From contig SLKJ01000197.1 of assembly GCA_007134675.1 (NCBI GenBank), forward strand, positions 1-37,928: DNA of 37,928 nt. The letters are read 5' to 3'. The DNA comes from Bacteroidales bacterium (GTDB taxonomy: Bacteria > Bacteroidota > Bacteroidia > Bacteroidales > PUMT01). The translations under genes and the position numbers were made by a program. The notes under the pieces are model-generated. The model saw only the letters and a list, made by a program, of their open reading frames with translations, did no database searches and was not told the DNA's origin. Positions 1 to 9,614 of this stretch are shown here, one piece after another (within the stretch, counting starts at the first letter, position 1; every line of letters begins with the position of its first letter).

Positions 1-2
1 CA

Positions 3-3000
3 GGAACAGATAAAGACGTGAACTTCACCGGAATCATAATATCCGGAGGAGCAGACATTAACAACTACACCCTCTTAACAACATCAGGGGTGGCAAAAGC
101 AGATATTACACCAAGAAACCTTACCCTCAGCAATTTCACCGCCAGCAACAAACAATACGACGGCACTACCATCGTCTTTGATTCAGGTTTTGATGACGAC
201 CGGCTAGACGGAGATACGTTCGGGTTCTCATACACAGTAGCCTTTGAAGATAAGAACGCGGGAACAGGTAAAATAGTAAACTTCACCAATATAGCAATAT
301 CAGGTGCAGATCAGAATAACTATAACCTGGTAACAACTTCAGGGCAGGCAACAGCGAATATCACAAAAAAACCGATTACCCTGGCAGGGTCATTCACGGC
401 ATATGACAAGATATACGACGGGACAACCAATGCTGAAATAAATGAAAATAACCTTACATTCAGCGGAGTGGTTACCGGAGACAATGTAATCCTTACCGAT
501 CTGGTGGTTGAATTTACCAGTGCAAATGTAGGAACAGATATTCCGGTAAATATCATAAGTGCCGCCATGGAAGGGAATGATGCAGGTAATTACAACCTAT
601 CGCTGGATGGTGCACCAACAACTACGGCCGGTATAAGTCTTTCACCAGAATTATCTTATGCCCAGTATAATGCATCAAACGGCAATCTGGAACTTTTCGG
701 AGAGAATCTCAGGGTGGATGAAGATATTATTGCCACAAAGCTTACGGTCTCCAACGGAACCAACTCTTATACATTTTCACTTCAGACGGAAAATGTAAAG
801 CCCACATCCTCAACCCAGGCAACGATAGTAGTGGAAGGACGGGAAAAATCGTTCATGAATTGGATCTTCAATCAGAACGGATGGGAATCCAAAGATGAAA
901 AAGAGTACAGTATTATTGCAGAAGAAAACTGGAACGGACTTGCACTGGAAAGTGAGACCTCGCAGGTTACAGTCTACAACTTCTCAACTCCCTCAATAGT
1001 ATCTGCCGTCTACTACAGGCTGCAGTCGGAACTGGATGTTACTGCTACAAGACTTGCGGCTGCTCCGGGTTCGGGGAATGAAATTGATGCAACAAAGTTT
1101 ACCATAACAGGAAAGGGTGGAGATACCTATACACTGACATCCGCTACCCAAAATGTCAATGTGCTGAGCGAAAACCGGTTCATAATAATACTGGATCAGT
1201 CGGATCAGGAAGAAGTTGACCTGCTGATAGACATTGAAGGTGAAACCTCAAGCACCGGCCATCCTTATAACCTCGCCGCAGCTGACCGATGGAACATACC
1301 GGTCCACCCCGATTATAACATCGCAGACCTGACCGGAAATACGATAACTGCTGAAGATATCCCCAATAATCCTCCCCAGGCACTAAATGTGGAAATAACC
1401 GGATCACCTGAAATCGGAAATACGGTGACAGGCAGTTATGACTGGTTTGATCCGGAAGGTGATCCAAAAGATGATTCCGAATATGCCTGGTACAGGGCAG
1501 ATGATGATTCGGGAAGCGGTGAAACGAAAATAGACGGAGCTGACCAGAACGAATATTTATTAACACTTGATGATGCCGCAAAATATCTTGCCTTTGAAGT
1601 TACCCCGAAGGCACTTGCCGGTGCACGGACAGGTGAGACTGTCAGAAGCAACTGGGTAGAAGTGGTTAACTCCCCTCCGTCGGCATCAAATGTAGAAATA
1701 GCAGGCACGCTGGAAGTATGCAAGGTGTTAACGGTTACCTATGATTATTTCGACCCGGAGGGTGACCCCCAGGGTGATCCGATAATAAAGTGGTTCAGGG
1801 CCGATAATAATGCAGGGGCCAATGAACAGCTAATACATGATGGTCTGAGCTATACCCTGACACTCGATGATGAAGATAAGTACATAAGGGTTGAAGTCAC
1901 CCCGGTTGCAACAGAAGGAACGCCGGAAGGCACTCCTGTGCCAGGTGGATACTACGGTCCGGTTGAAAATAAGCTTCCAACTGCATTAATGACCGGCGCC
2001 ACAGAATTCTGCCAGGGTCTGGAGGTTAATATCAGATTTGAATTATCAGGCAGAGGTCCCTGGACAGTATACTATACTGACGGAAATGATGAATTTAACT
2101 TTACAGCAGATGAGAGCCCCTATATTCTCCCCATATCTTCCGGAGGAACTTACCAGGTTACCTCGCTTATTGATTCTGTAGGCTGTGAAGGTGTCGACCT
2201 GGGAGAAGAACTCTTCATAAAAGAAATTCCCACTGTATTTATAGAGGACTGGTATATAGAGGCGTTTGGAAGTTCCTCATCAGATTGGATCAGTGCGGCA
2301 CCCTCCGATAATATGGTTAACAGCTGGACATTTGGTCAGCCTGATGGAGAGATATTCACCTCTTCCTCCGCAGGAGGCAATATCTGGTATACTGATATTC
2401 TGAACTCTGATGCTGAGGAGCAATCATGGGTAGCAAGCCCATGCTTTGATTTCAGCCAGGTAAAGCGTCCGATGATTGCAATTGATTTGTGGAAAAAATT
2501 CGGGCAGAACAGTGATGGAGCAGTGCTTCAGTATTCAATTAATAACGAAAATATCTGGGAGAACATAGGAAAAGTGGACCAGGGAATAAACTGGTACAAC
2601 TCCACACAGATTGCCGGAATGCCGGGAGCACAACAGACAGGATGGACAGAAACCGGTCAGGGAGGAGACCAGGAATGGACAGAAACAAGACATGACCTGG
2701 ACCTGGTTGCAGGACAAAGCTTTGTCAGGTTCAGAATCGCATATGGATCGGATGGATCGCAGCAGACTCAGGGTGGAGTTGCATTTGATAATATCCGGAT
2801 TGGCGAACGGAAAAGGTTGGTACTGCTTGAGCATTTCACAAATGCAAATGACGCCAACAGCATAGCTGCAAATCATATCGTCCATGATGTCGCTGTATCA
2901 CAAAGGTACGATATTGCATACATCAGCTATCACACCTCTTTCCCCACAATCGATCCCATAAACCTCCAAAATACAGCAGACCCGGCAGCAAGGGCTTTAT

Positions 3001-3785
3001 ATTACGGTGTTTCCAGCGTCCCATTCTCAGTATTGGATGGAGGACTTGAGGGAGAGGGAAGATATAATTATTCTTCTTCAGTGTTCAACCGGAATGACCT
3101 TGTTAAACGAGCACTTACCGATCTTTGTTTTACAATAGATATTGCTCAAAATCAAGCAGGTAACAAGCTTGATATGGAGGTTGAAGTAAGTTCAATCTGT
3201 AACATTGGCCCCCTTGATATTACTCTTCACGTTGCCATACTGGAAACTGAAATAGCAGCATCACTTCTGGGTCTTCAGGGAGACAATGTTTTCAGGAATG
3301 TCGTAAGGAAACTATTGCCCGATGCAGGCGGCACCCCCCTGCTGTCAACATGGGCACCCGACCAGTCCCAGACTTATAACTTTGACTGGACAATAGAAAA
3401 TGTGTTTGATGCGGAGAATCTTGCAGTGATAGCTTTCATTCAGGATGAAAACTCCCTGGATATTCTCCAGGTTGCTGCATCATCACAATTCGGCGTTCCA
3501 ACATTTGTGGATCTGCCCGATCAAATAACCGGTGAGAAAAACGTTGTATTTTATCCCAATCCTGCAACAGACAACCTGTTTATCAGATTCAATGAGACTC
3601 TTACCGGCAATCATGTCCTGGAAGTATTTAACCTCTCCGGGAATATGGTTCGTTCGGATATTCTCCAGGAAGGCAGCTCCAGCTATCAATTTAATACAGC
3701 CGGCCTGACAAGAGGCATATACATGTTCAGGATCAGAAACAACCAGGGCATTGTAGTCACAGCAAGAATATTAATTATGAATTAG
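3..3785 (+). CDS. Giant T9SS-secreted surface protein (5'-truncated by window edge): YDG/MBG-type repeats, tandem ~95-aa repeat domains, 'YDYFDPEGDP' repeats, jelly-roll-like region, Omp28-like region, type A sorting domain
   Basis: Frame is open to the window edge (GTDKD upstream of the listed GTG). 'KQYDGTT' and 'KIYDGTT' YDG motifs; C-terminus 'VVFYPNPATDNLFIRF...LTRGIYMFRIRNNQGIVVTARILIMN' typical of T9SS sorting domains. Confidence 0.9.
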   Translation, partial: GTDKDVNFTGIIISGGADINNYTLLTTSGVAKADITPRNLTLSNFTASNKQYDGTTIVFDSGFDDDRLDGDTFGFSYTVAFEDKNAGTGKIVNFTNIAISGADQNNYNLVTTSGQATANITKKPITLAGSFTAYDKIYDGTTNAEINENNLTFSGVVTGDNVILTDLVVEFTSANVGTDIPVNIISAAMEGNDAGNYNLSLDGAPTTTAGISLSPELSYAQYNASNGNLELFGENLRVDEDIIATKLTVSNGTNSYTFSLQTENVKPTSSTQATIVVEGREKSFMNWIFNQNGWESKDEKEYSIIAEENWNGLALESETSQVTVYNFSTPSIVSAVYYRLQSELDVTATRLAAAPGSGNEIDATKFTITGKGGDTYTLTSATQNVNVLSENRFIIILDQSDQEEVDLLIDIEGETSSTGHPYNLAAADRWNIPVHPDYNIADLTGNTITAEDIPNNPPQALNVEITGSPEIGNTVTGSYDWFDPEGDPKDDSEYAWYRADDDSGSGETKIDGADQNEYLLTLDDAAKYLAFEVTPKALAGARTGETVRSNWVEVVNSPPSASNVEIAGTLEVCKVLTVTYDYFDPEGDPQGDPIIKWFRADNNAGANEQLIHDGLSYTLTLDDEDKYIRVEVTPVATEGTPEGTPVPGGYYGPVENKLPTALMTGATEFCQGLEVNIRFELSGRGPWTVYYTDGNDEFNFTADESPYILPISSGGTYQVTSLIDSVGCEGVDLGEELFIKEIPTVFIEDWYIEAFGSSSSDWISAAPSDNMVNSWTFGQPDGEIFTSSSAGGNIWYTDILNSDAEEQSWVASPCFDFSQVKRPMIAIDLWKKFGQNSDGAVLQYSINNENIWENIGKVDQGINWYNSTQIAGMPGAQQTGWTETGQGGDQEWTETRHDLDLVAGQSFVRFRIAYGSDGSQQTQGGVAFDNIRIGERKRLVLLEHFTNANDANSIAANHIVHDVAVSQRYDIAYISYHTSFPTIDPINLQNTADPAARALYYGVSSVPFSVLDGGLEGEGRYNYSSSVFNRNDLVKRALTDLCFTIDIAQNQAGNKLDMEVEVSSICNIGPLDITLHVAILETEIAASLLGLQGDNVFRNVVRKLLPDAGGTPLLSTWAPDQSQTYNFDWTIENVFDAENLAVIAFIQDENSLDILQVAASSQFGVPTFVDLPDQITGEKNVVFYPNPATDNLFIRFNETLTGNHVLEVFNLSGNMVRSDILQEGSSSYQFNTAGLTRGIYMFRIRNNQGIVVTARILIMN
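18..640 (+). repeat. Protein-level YDG/MBG-like repeat array (at least two full units plus one partial)
   Basis: Recurring 'vNFTnIaISGaDqNNYnLvTTSGqAtAnIt...YDGTT' pattern in the translation. Confidence 0.75.
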
Positions 3786-3827
3786 CACTGCATTTTTTAA
3801 TAGATTGATAACTATACTCTTTACATA

Positions 3828-6800
3828 ATGAGAAAAAATATTTCCATATTGCATTCTGTATTGCTGAGATTTATAATTTTCATATTTGTCTTATTCTTTT
3901 CTTCTACAATAAATTACGCCAGCACCCATATCTATGATGTGGGTACTGACCGATCACTTACCCTGGAGGCATCACAAACAAACAACCATTTTACAGCAGG
4001 AAACACTTCAGATGATCTTATTGCCACCGCCGAACTATCCGGTTCAGCTTCAATATGTTCAGGCGAATCTGCTGATCTGTCTATAAACTTGACAGGTGAG
4101 GGGCCGTGGGAAGTTGTTTATACTGATGGTGACAACGATTTCACATTGTCAGGTATCACCAGCAGTCCGCATACTTTCAGCGTATCTCCCATGTCAACCA
4201 TAACCTATGAAATGATAAGCGTGACGGATCGTTTTAATGATCCGGGAGATGTATCAGGTAGTGCAACTATTACAGTTATCACCCTCAAAGGCGGATTAGT
4301 TTCAGGCGATAAAGATAAAATCCTTCTGTCCCAGTCCACCGGCATCCTTACCCTTTCAGAGCATGAGGGGACAGTGACAGGCTGGAGGAGAAAAATTAAC
4401 GATGGGTCGTGGATTGACATACCGGGAACTGAAAACCTCACAACCTATTCTGAAACACCGGAGATAAAAGGAACCTACAGCTACATGGCAATAGTGCAAA
4501 ATGAAGAATGCGGCACCGCGGGTTCTGAACCTTTTTTGATACTGGTTGATGATTCTCCTGTTATTGATAATGCATCATATGATTCATCAACCGGGCAGCT
4601 TGTGATTTATGGCCAAAACCTTAACCAGAATGAAGAAATCGATGTTAAAAAACTCACAATATCCAACGGAGTTAATTCTTTCAGGTTCACGGTAGAAACA
4701 TCCAATGTTTATCCGACCTCCTCCACCCGGGCAACCATAGTTGTAGAAGATATGGAGAAAGCATATATGAACTGGATCTTTAATCAGAACGGACTACTTT
4801 CCAAGGATGGCCATTTTTATAATTTAGCTGCCGCGGAAAACTGGAACGGGCCGGCACTTGAAGACCCAACCTCTGCCGTCTCTGTTTTCAACTTTTCGCT
4901 TCCATCAATTGTTTCTGCCCAGTACAACAAGGAAAGATCAGAACTTGATGTAACCGCTTCAAGGCTGGCTGCCGGAGAGGGACGTGATATTGATGCAACT
5001 AAATTCTCCATCTCAGGAAAGAACGGAGATACCTATATGCTGACCTCCGAAACCAGGAATGTTAATCTTATTAAAGAAACCAGGTTCATAATTGCCATAA
5101 GTGAAACTGACAACGCAGAGATTCTACAGATAATAGATATTGCAGGGACAGTCTCAAGTACCGGACACCCCTATTTACTGACAGTGGAAGATCGCTGGAA
5201 CACACAGGTTCATCAGGATTATGACATATCAGATCCAAACGGGAAACAGATAACAGCCCAGCAATTTGATAATCAGCCACCTGTTGCAACGAATGTTGTA
5301 ATTACAGGGTCACCGGAAATAGGAAATACATTAGCAGGCTCATACACATATTTCGACCTGGAAGGTGACCCGGAGGGCGATTCCCAATATGCATGGTACA
5401 GGGCAGATGATGCTTCAGGCAACGGAGAGGCTCATATTGAAGGGGAAGATGAAGCCGAGTATACAATTACACTGGAAGATGCCAACAAGTTCCTGGCTTT
5501 TGAAGTGACCCCGGTGGCTCAGTCAGGAACAAGCCCCGGTGAAACAATAAGAAGCTCCTGGGTAGAGGTGGAAAATTCCCCGCCTTCAGCAACAAATGTG
5601 GAAATAACCGGCACATTTGAGATTTGCAGGGTTCTGACGGTATCTTATGACTATTTCGATCCGGAGGATGACCCTGAAGGTGCTACAAAAGTTAACTGGT
5701 TCAGGGCTGATAATGCCCTGGGAGCAAACGAAGAGGAGATCCATCAGGGTAATGAATATACTCTGACCCTGAATGACGAAAGTAAATTTATAAGGGTAAA
5801 TGTCACACCTGTTGCATCTGAGGGTACACCAGAGGGTACTCCTGTACCAAGCGGTTTTTACGGACCGGTTGAAAATACACTGCCTGAAGTTACCATTACC
5901 GGTTCCACAGGATTCTGTGAGGGATCAACTGCAGAAATTACTTTTAACCTTTCAGGCACAGGGCCATGGACTGTTTTTTATACTGATGGAAATGATGATT
6001 TCAGTTTTACAGCAGACGAAAGCCCCTATCTACTGCCCATATCTTCCGGAGGGACATACCGGGTTACCTCACTTACGGATGCAGATGGATGTGATGGTAC
6101 TGAACTAGGTGACGATCTGGTTTTAAGCACTGTTCCAACTGTAGTGATAGACGACTGGTATACAGAGGATTTTGGAGACACACAACCTGAATGGGTGAGT
6201 GGCGCACCTTCGGATGAAATGGTAAACAGCTGGACATACGGTCAACCCGACGGCAACATATTCACCTCTTCCCCGGCAGGCGGAAATATCTGGTATACTG
6301 ACATTTTAAATGCAGATATTGAAGAGCAGTCGTGGGTAGCAAGCCCCTGCTTTGATTTCAGAGAAACCAAACGTCCGATGATTGCCATCGATATTTGGAG
6401 AGAATTCGGCAGAAATAACGATGGCGCCGTCTTTCAGTATTCAACAGATAATGGTAATACATGGGATAATATAGGGGAGACAGGTCAGGGCATAAACTGG
6501 TACAACTCTTCACAGATAGCCGGATCACCGGGCGGACAGCAAAAAGGATGGACAGCCTCTGATAATGGAGGCGAACCAGGGTGGGAAGAAAGCAGGCACG
6601 ATCTTGATGTTATCAGAGGAAAAAATCATGTCCGGTTCAGAATGGCCTATGGTTCGGATGGTGAGGGAGAGACAAATGGCGGAATGGCCTTTGATAATAT
6701 CCGTATAGGAGAACGGAGCAGGATAGTGCTCCTTGAGCATTTTACAAATGCAACCCATACCACCAGTATTGAATCCAATGATCTTATTTATGGAATTGCC

Positions 6801-7688
6801 AATTCCAAACCATATGATTTCGCTTACTTAAGCTTTCATACTTCCTTCCCTCAGGCTGATCCCTTCAATAACCGGAATCCGGCAGACCCTTCAGCAAGGG
6901 CATTACACTACGGGATTTCAGAAGTTCCTTTCTCAATAATGGATGGCGGACCTGACGGAAGCGGGATATTTAATTATTCTCCGGTGGCCTTTAATACAAA
7001 AGAATTGCTTAAGCGAGCCCTTGTTGACCCGGCCTTCAGCATCGAAATATCCCAGGATCAATCAGATAATGAGCTCAGCATTGATATTGATATAACTTCG
7101 CTTTCGGGCATAGACGCGGGTGCACTGACTCTTTATGTGGCAATTGTGGAAACTGATGTGGATGCCTCAGAAGCCGGGTTGCAGACCAATACAGTTTACA
7201 GAAATATTGTCAGAAAACTGCTGCCGGATGCCGGAGGGACATTACTACCAGCCGACTGGACAGAAAACCAAACACGAAGTTTCAACCTCAGCTGGTCGGT
7301 CAATGATGTTTTTGATTCAGGTAAACTTGCCGCTGTGGCATTCATTCAGGATGAAACCACCAGAGAAGTCTACCAGACAGGATATTCGTCTGAATTTGAT
7401 ATTCCAACAGTAGTTGATCTTCCGGAACCTGATTTACGCCTTTCAGATATTCTATTATATCCAATCCCTGTAACCGATTACCTCTATATTCAATTCAGGG
7501 AAACAACAACTAACGACCATTTTCTTGAAATATACAACCTCACAGGCAGAAAAGTATATTCGGATATACTCCGACATGGTTCTCTGGTTTATGAATTCAA
7601 TGCCGGACAATTACCCGGAGGAATATACCTTTTCAGGATCAGAGGTAAAAATAAAATTATTGGTACAAAGAGGATCTTTTTAAATTGA
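3828..7688 (+). CDS. Giant T9SS-secreted surface protein, paralog of the upstream ORF but without the YDG array; N-terminal signal sequence
   Basis: ATG start and hydrophobic N-terminus 'VLLRFIIFIFVLFFSSTINYAS'. Extended colinear similarity to ORF 3..3785 (e.g. 'MNWIFNQNG', 'AGGNIWYTDILN', 'EEQSWVASPCFDF', 'RIVLLEHFTNA'). C-terminal 'LLYPIPVTDYLYIQF...GGIYLFRIRGKNKIIGTKRIFLN'. Confidence 0.9.
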   Translation: MRKNISILHSVLLRFIIFIFVLFFSSTINYASTHIYDVGTDRSLTLEASQTNNHFTAGNTSDDLIATAELSGSASICSGESADLSINLTGEGPWEVVYTDGDNDFTLSGITSSPHTFSVSPMSTITYEMISVTDRFNDPGDVSGSATITVITLKGGLVSGDKDKILLSQSTGILTLSEHEGTVTGWRRKINDGSWIDIPGTENLTTYSETPEIKGTYSYMAIVQNEECGTAGSEPFLILVDDSPVIDNASYDSSTGQLVIYGQNLNQNEEIDVKKLTISNGVNSFRFTVETSNVYPTSSTRATIVVEDMEKAYMNWIFNQNGLLSKDGHFYNLAAAENWNGPALEDPTSAVSVFNFSLPSIVSAQYNKERSELDVTASRLAAGEGRDIDATKFSISGKNGDTYMLTSETRNVNLIKETRFIIAISETDNAEILQIIDIAGTVSSTGHPYLLTVEDRWNTQVHQDYDISDPNGKQITAQQFDNQPPVATNVVITGSPEIGNTLAGSYTYFDLEGDPEGDSQYAWYRADDASGNGEAHIEGEDEAEYTITLEDANKFLAFEVTPVAQSGTSPGETIRSSWVEVENSPPSATNVEITGTFEICRVLTVSYDYFDPEDDPEGATKVNWFRADNALGANEEEIHQGNEYTLTLNDESKFIRVNVTPVASEGTPEGTPVPSGFYGPVENTLPEVTITGSTGFCEGSTAEITFNLSGTGPWTVFYTDGNDDFSFTADESPYLLPISSGGTYRVTSLTDADGCDGTELGDDLVLSTVPTVVIDDWYTEDFGDTQPEWVSGAPSDEMVNSWTYGQPDGNIFTSSPAGGNIWYTDILNADIEEQSWVASPCFDFRETKRPMIAIDIWREFGRNNDGAVFQYSTDNGNTWDNIGETGQGINWYNSSQIAGSPGGQQKGWTASDNGGEPGWEESRHDLDVIRGKNHVRFRMAYGSDGEGETNGGMAFDNIRIGERSRIVLLEHFTNATHTTSIESNDLIYGIANSKPYDFAYLSFHTSFPQADPFNNRNPADPSARALHYGISEVPFSIMDGGPDGSGIFNYSPVAFNTKELLKRALVDPAFSIEISQDQSDNELSIDIDITSLSGIDAGALTLYVAIVETDVDASEAGLQTNTVYRNIVRKLLPDAGGTLLPADWTENQTRSFNLSWSVNDVFDSGKLAAVAFIQDETTREVYQTGYSSEFDIPTVVDLPEPDLRLSDILLYPIPVTDYLYIQFRETTTNDHFLEIYNLTGRKVYSDILRHGSLVYEFNAGQLPGGIYLFRIRGKNKIIGTKRIFLN

Positions 7689-7722
7689 ACAGCTTACCCG
7701 TCCTTATAACTCGATAATGGAA

Positions 7723-7745
7723 TATTGATCCGATTCTGATCAATA
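7723..7745. promoter_or_regulatory. Perfect 8-bp inverted repeat TATTGATC-N7-GATCAATA in the intergenic region ahead of the first sugar transferase (possible operator or weak hairpin)
   Basis: Read directly: tattgatc cgattct gatcaata. Confidence 0.3.
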
Positions 7746-7865
7746 CAGATTTGTCATTTGTCAATAGTTTTTGTTTGTTAATAAAAACATGCCCGGATTA
7801 ACCAAACAATTATACCGCGGTCTCGTTTATTAGATTTTAATGCCAAACAACAACATGTACAAGAT

Positions 7866-9284
7866 ATGAAAAGCTACAAGAAATCACGGCTGATAATTGG
7901 ATTAGCATTAATTGAGTTAAGTACAATTTTGATTTCACTTCCCCTGGCATATTTCATTACAAGCCACTTTCTGAGCTTTTTTAATTACAGATGGAGTTTT
8001 AACCTGCAACAGTTTTTATTCTTTACCTTACTGATAATTATTTCCTGGTTAGCTATCTCAAGGGTTACCTCCACAGCGATACTGCCAAAACCAAAGAGAT
8101 ACCTGACACTGTTTTTTCAATTTGTAAGGGTTAATTTCTTAAACCTTGTTGTACTTCTTATTCTTAAATTCGTTCTGAGGCTGGACACAATCCCCTTAAT
8201 ATTCATTTTCTTCTTTGTCCCTCTCAGCATGCTGATTACCTTCTTTTTCAGAGTGCTTTCTTTCAACAAACTGAATATCTACAGGACCAATGTGCAGGAT
8301 TTGCGTCATGTCATCATTATAGCTGATAGCTGCTCATCAGGTATAATTGATAAACTCATAGGGCAGAAAGAGTGGGGCTACAAGATTGACTCGATCATAT
8401 CAGAATCAAACAGCATTAAAAATAAGTACGGGAATGATTTCAAGGTTTTAAATAGCTGTATAAACATAAAGAACACACTTGATAATCAGGTTATAGACGA
8501 GATAATATACAGTAAAAGAGAGATTGATAATAAAGAAGTAAACTATCTGGCCAGAGTCTGTAATGAGGTTGGCGTTATATTCAGACTACAGTCCTGTGTA
8601 TCACCTGCCGATCCAGTCTATCTTCAGATGCAGTCAGGAACAGATAACAAAAAGATCACACTGGTTGATACTCCCTCCAACAGAATGCCTGTGATAATAA
8701 AAACAATGGCAGATATATACTTTTCAATAACTGCAGTTATCATATTATCACCAATTTTTCTGCTGATTGCACTTCTTATAAAGCTCGAATCAAAAGGTCC
8801 TGTCTTTTTCAAGCAGCAAAGAATCGGTTTGCGTGGCAGAAAATTTAAACTTTACAAATTCCGCACCATGGTAGCTGATGCAGAACAACTTCTGGAAAAA
8901 CTCAAAGAGAGAAATGAAATGGATGGTCCGACATTTAAGATGAAGGATGACCCCAGAATAACAAAGCTTGGAAAATTTCTCAGGAAAACCGGACTGGATG
9001 AGTTCCCGCAACTATTTAATGTTATATCAGGAGAAATGTCCCTGATAGGACCACGACCTCCACTTGAATCTGAAGTAAGGCAATACAAGCGCTGGCAACT
9101 GAGAAGATTGTCTGTAAAACCCGGAATAACCTGTACCTGGCAGATAATACCAAACAGGAATGATGTTAATTTTGAAAATTGGATGCTTTTGGATCTTAAC
9201 TATATAGATAACTGGTCTCTAAAAAAAGATGTCAGACTGTTGTTCGAAACTATCAGATCAATGTTTAATGCCAGCGGAAGATAG
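7866..9284 (+). CDS. Exopolysaccharide biosynthesis polyprenyl glycosylphosphotransferase (initiating sugar transferase, WcaJ/PF02397 family)
   Basis: N-terminal TM helices; 'FFKQQRIGLRGRKFKLYKFRTM', 'KMKDDPRITKLGKFLRKTGLDEFPQLFNVISGEMSLIGPRPPLESEV', 'VKPGITCTWQI'. Confidence 0.93.
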   Translation: MKSYKKSRLIIGLALIELSTILISLPLAYFITSHFLSFFNYRWSFNLQQFLFFTLLIIISWLAISRVTSTAILPKPKRYLTLFFQFVRVNFLNLVVLLILKFVLRLDTIPLIFIFFFVPLSMLITFFFRVLSFNKLNIYRTNVQDLRHVIIIADSCSSGIIDKLIGQKEWGYKIDSIISESNSIKNKYGNDFKVLNSCINIKNTLDNQVIDEIIYSKREIDNKEVNYLARVCNEVGVIFRLQSCVSPADPVYLQMQSGTDNKKITLVDTPSNRMPVIIKTMADIYFSITAVIILSPIFLLIALLIKLESKGPVFFKQQRIGLRGRKFKLYKFRTMVADAEQLLEKLKERNEMDGPTFKMKDDPRITKLGKFLRKTGLDEFPQLFNVISGEMSLIGPRPPLESEVRQYKRWQLRRLSVKPGITCTWQIIPNRNDVNFENWMLLDLNYIDNWSLKKDVRLLFETIRSMFNASGR

Positions 9285-9614
9285 ACAAAGCCTTAAAAAT
9301 ACAATAAGTAAAAACACCAATTCATTTAACGCATTACGGTTGATTGCGGTAAATTACCAACAGGATTTAAAGCTACATTCCACCTGGCAAAGATCCATAA
9401 ACTCATGCCTCTATTTATCAGCACCTTATGTTTTCATCTATAAAAACAGCCCGTTTATCATTTGTATTTGCAATTTAGTAAAAACAAAGGCTAAAAATTG
9501 TGATAGAACCTCTTCATGTTGTAATTTAGCCCCAGAAAACAGAGGCATTGAAGTTAAAACAATAATAAATTTCTAAACAGGACAGTCTTTTAATAGATAC
9601 TTACTTTAAATCAA

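Noticed and set aside
9229-9576. 115-aa ORF between the two sugar transferases
   Set aside because: Overlaps the end of the first PGT in another frame, composition is not protein-like and no domain is recognisable; treated as spurious.
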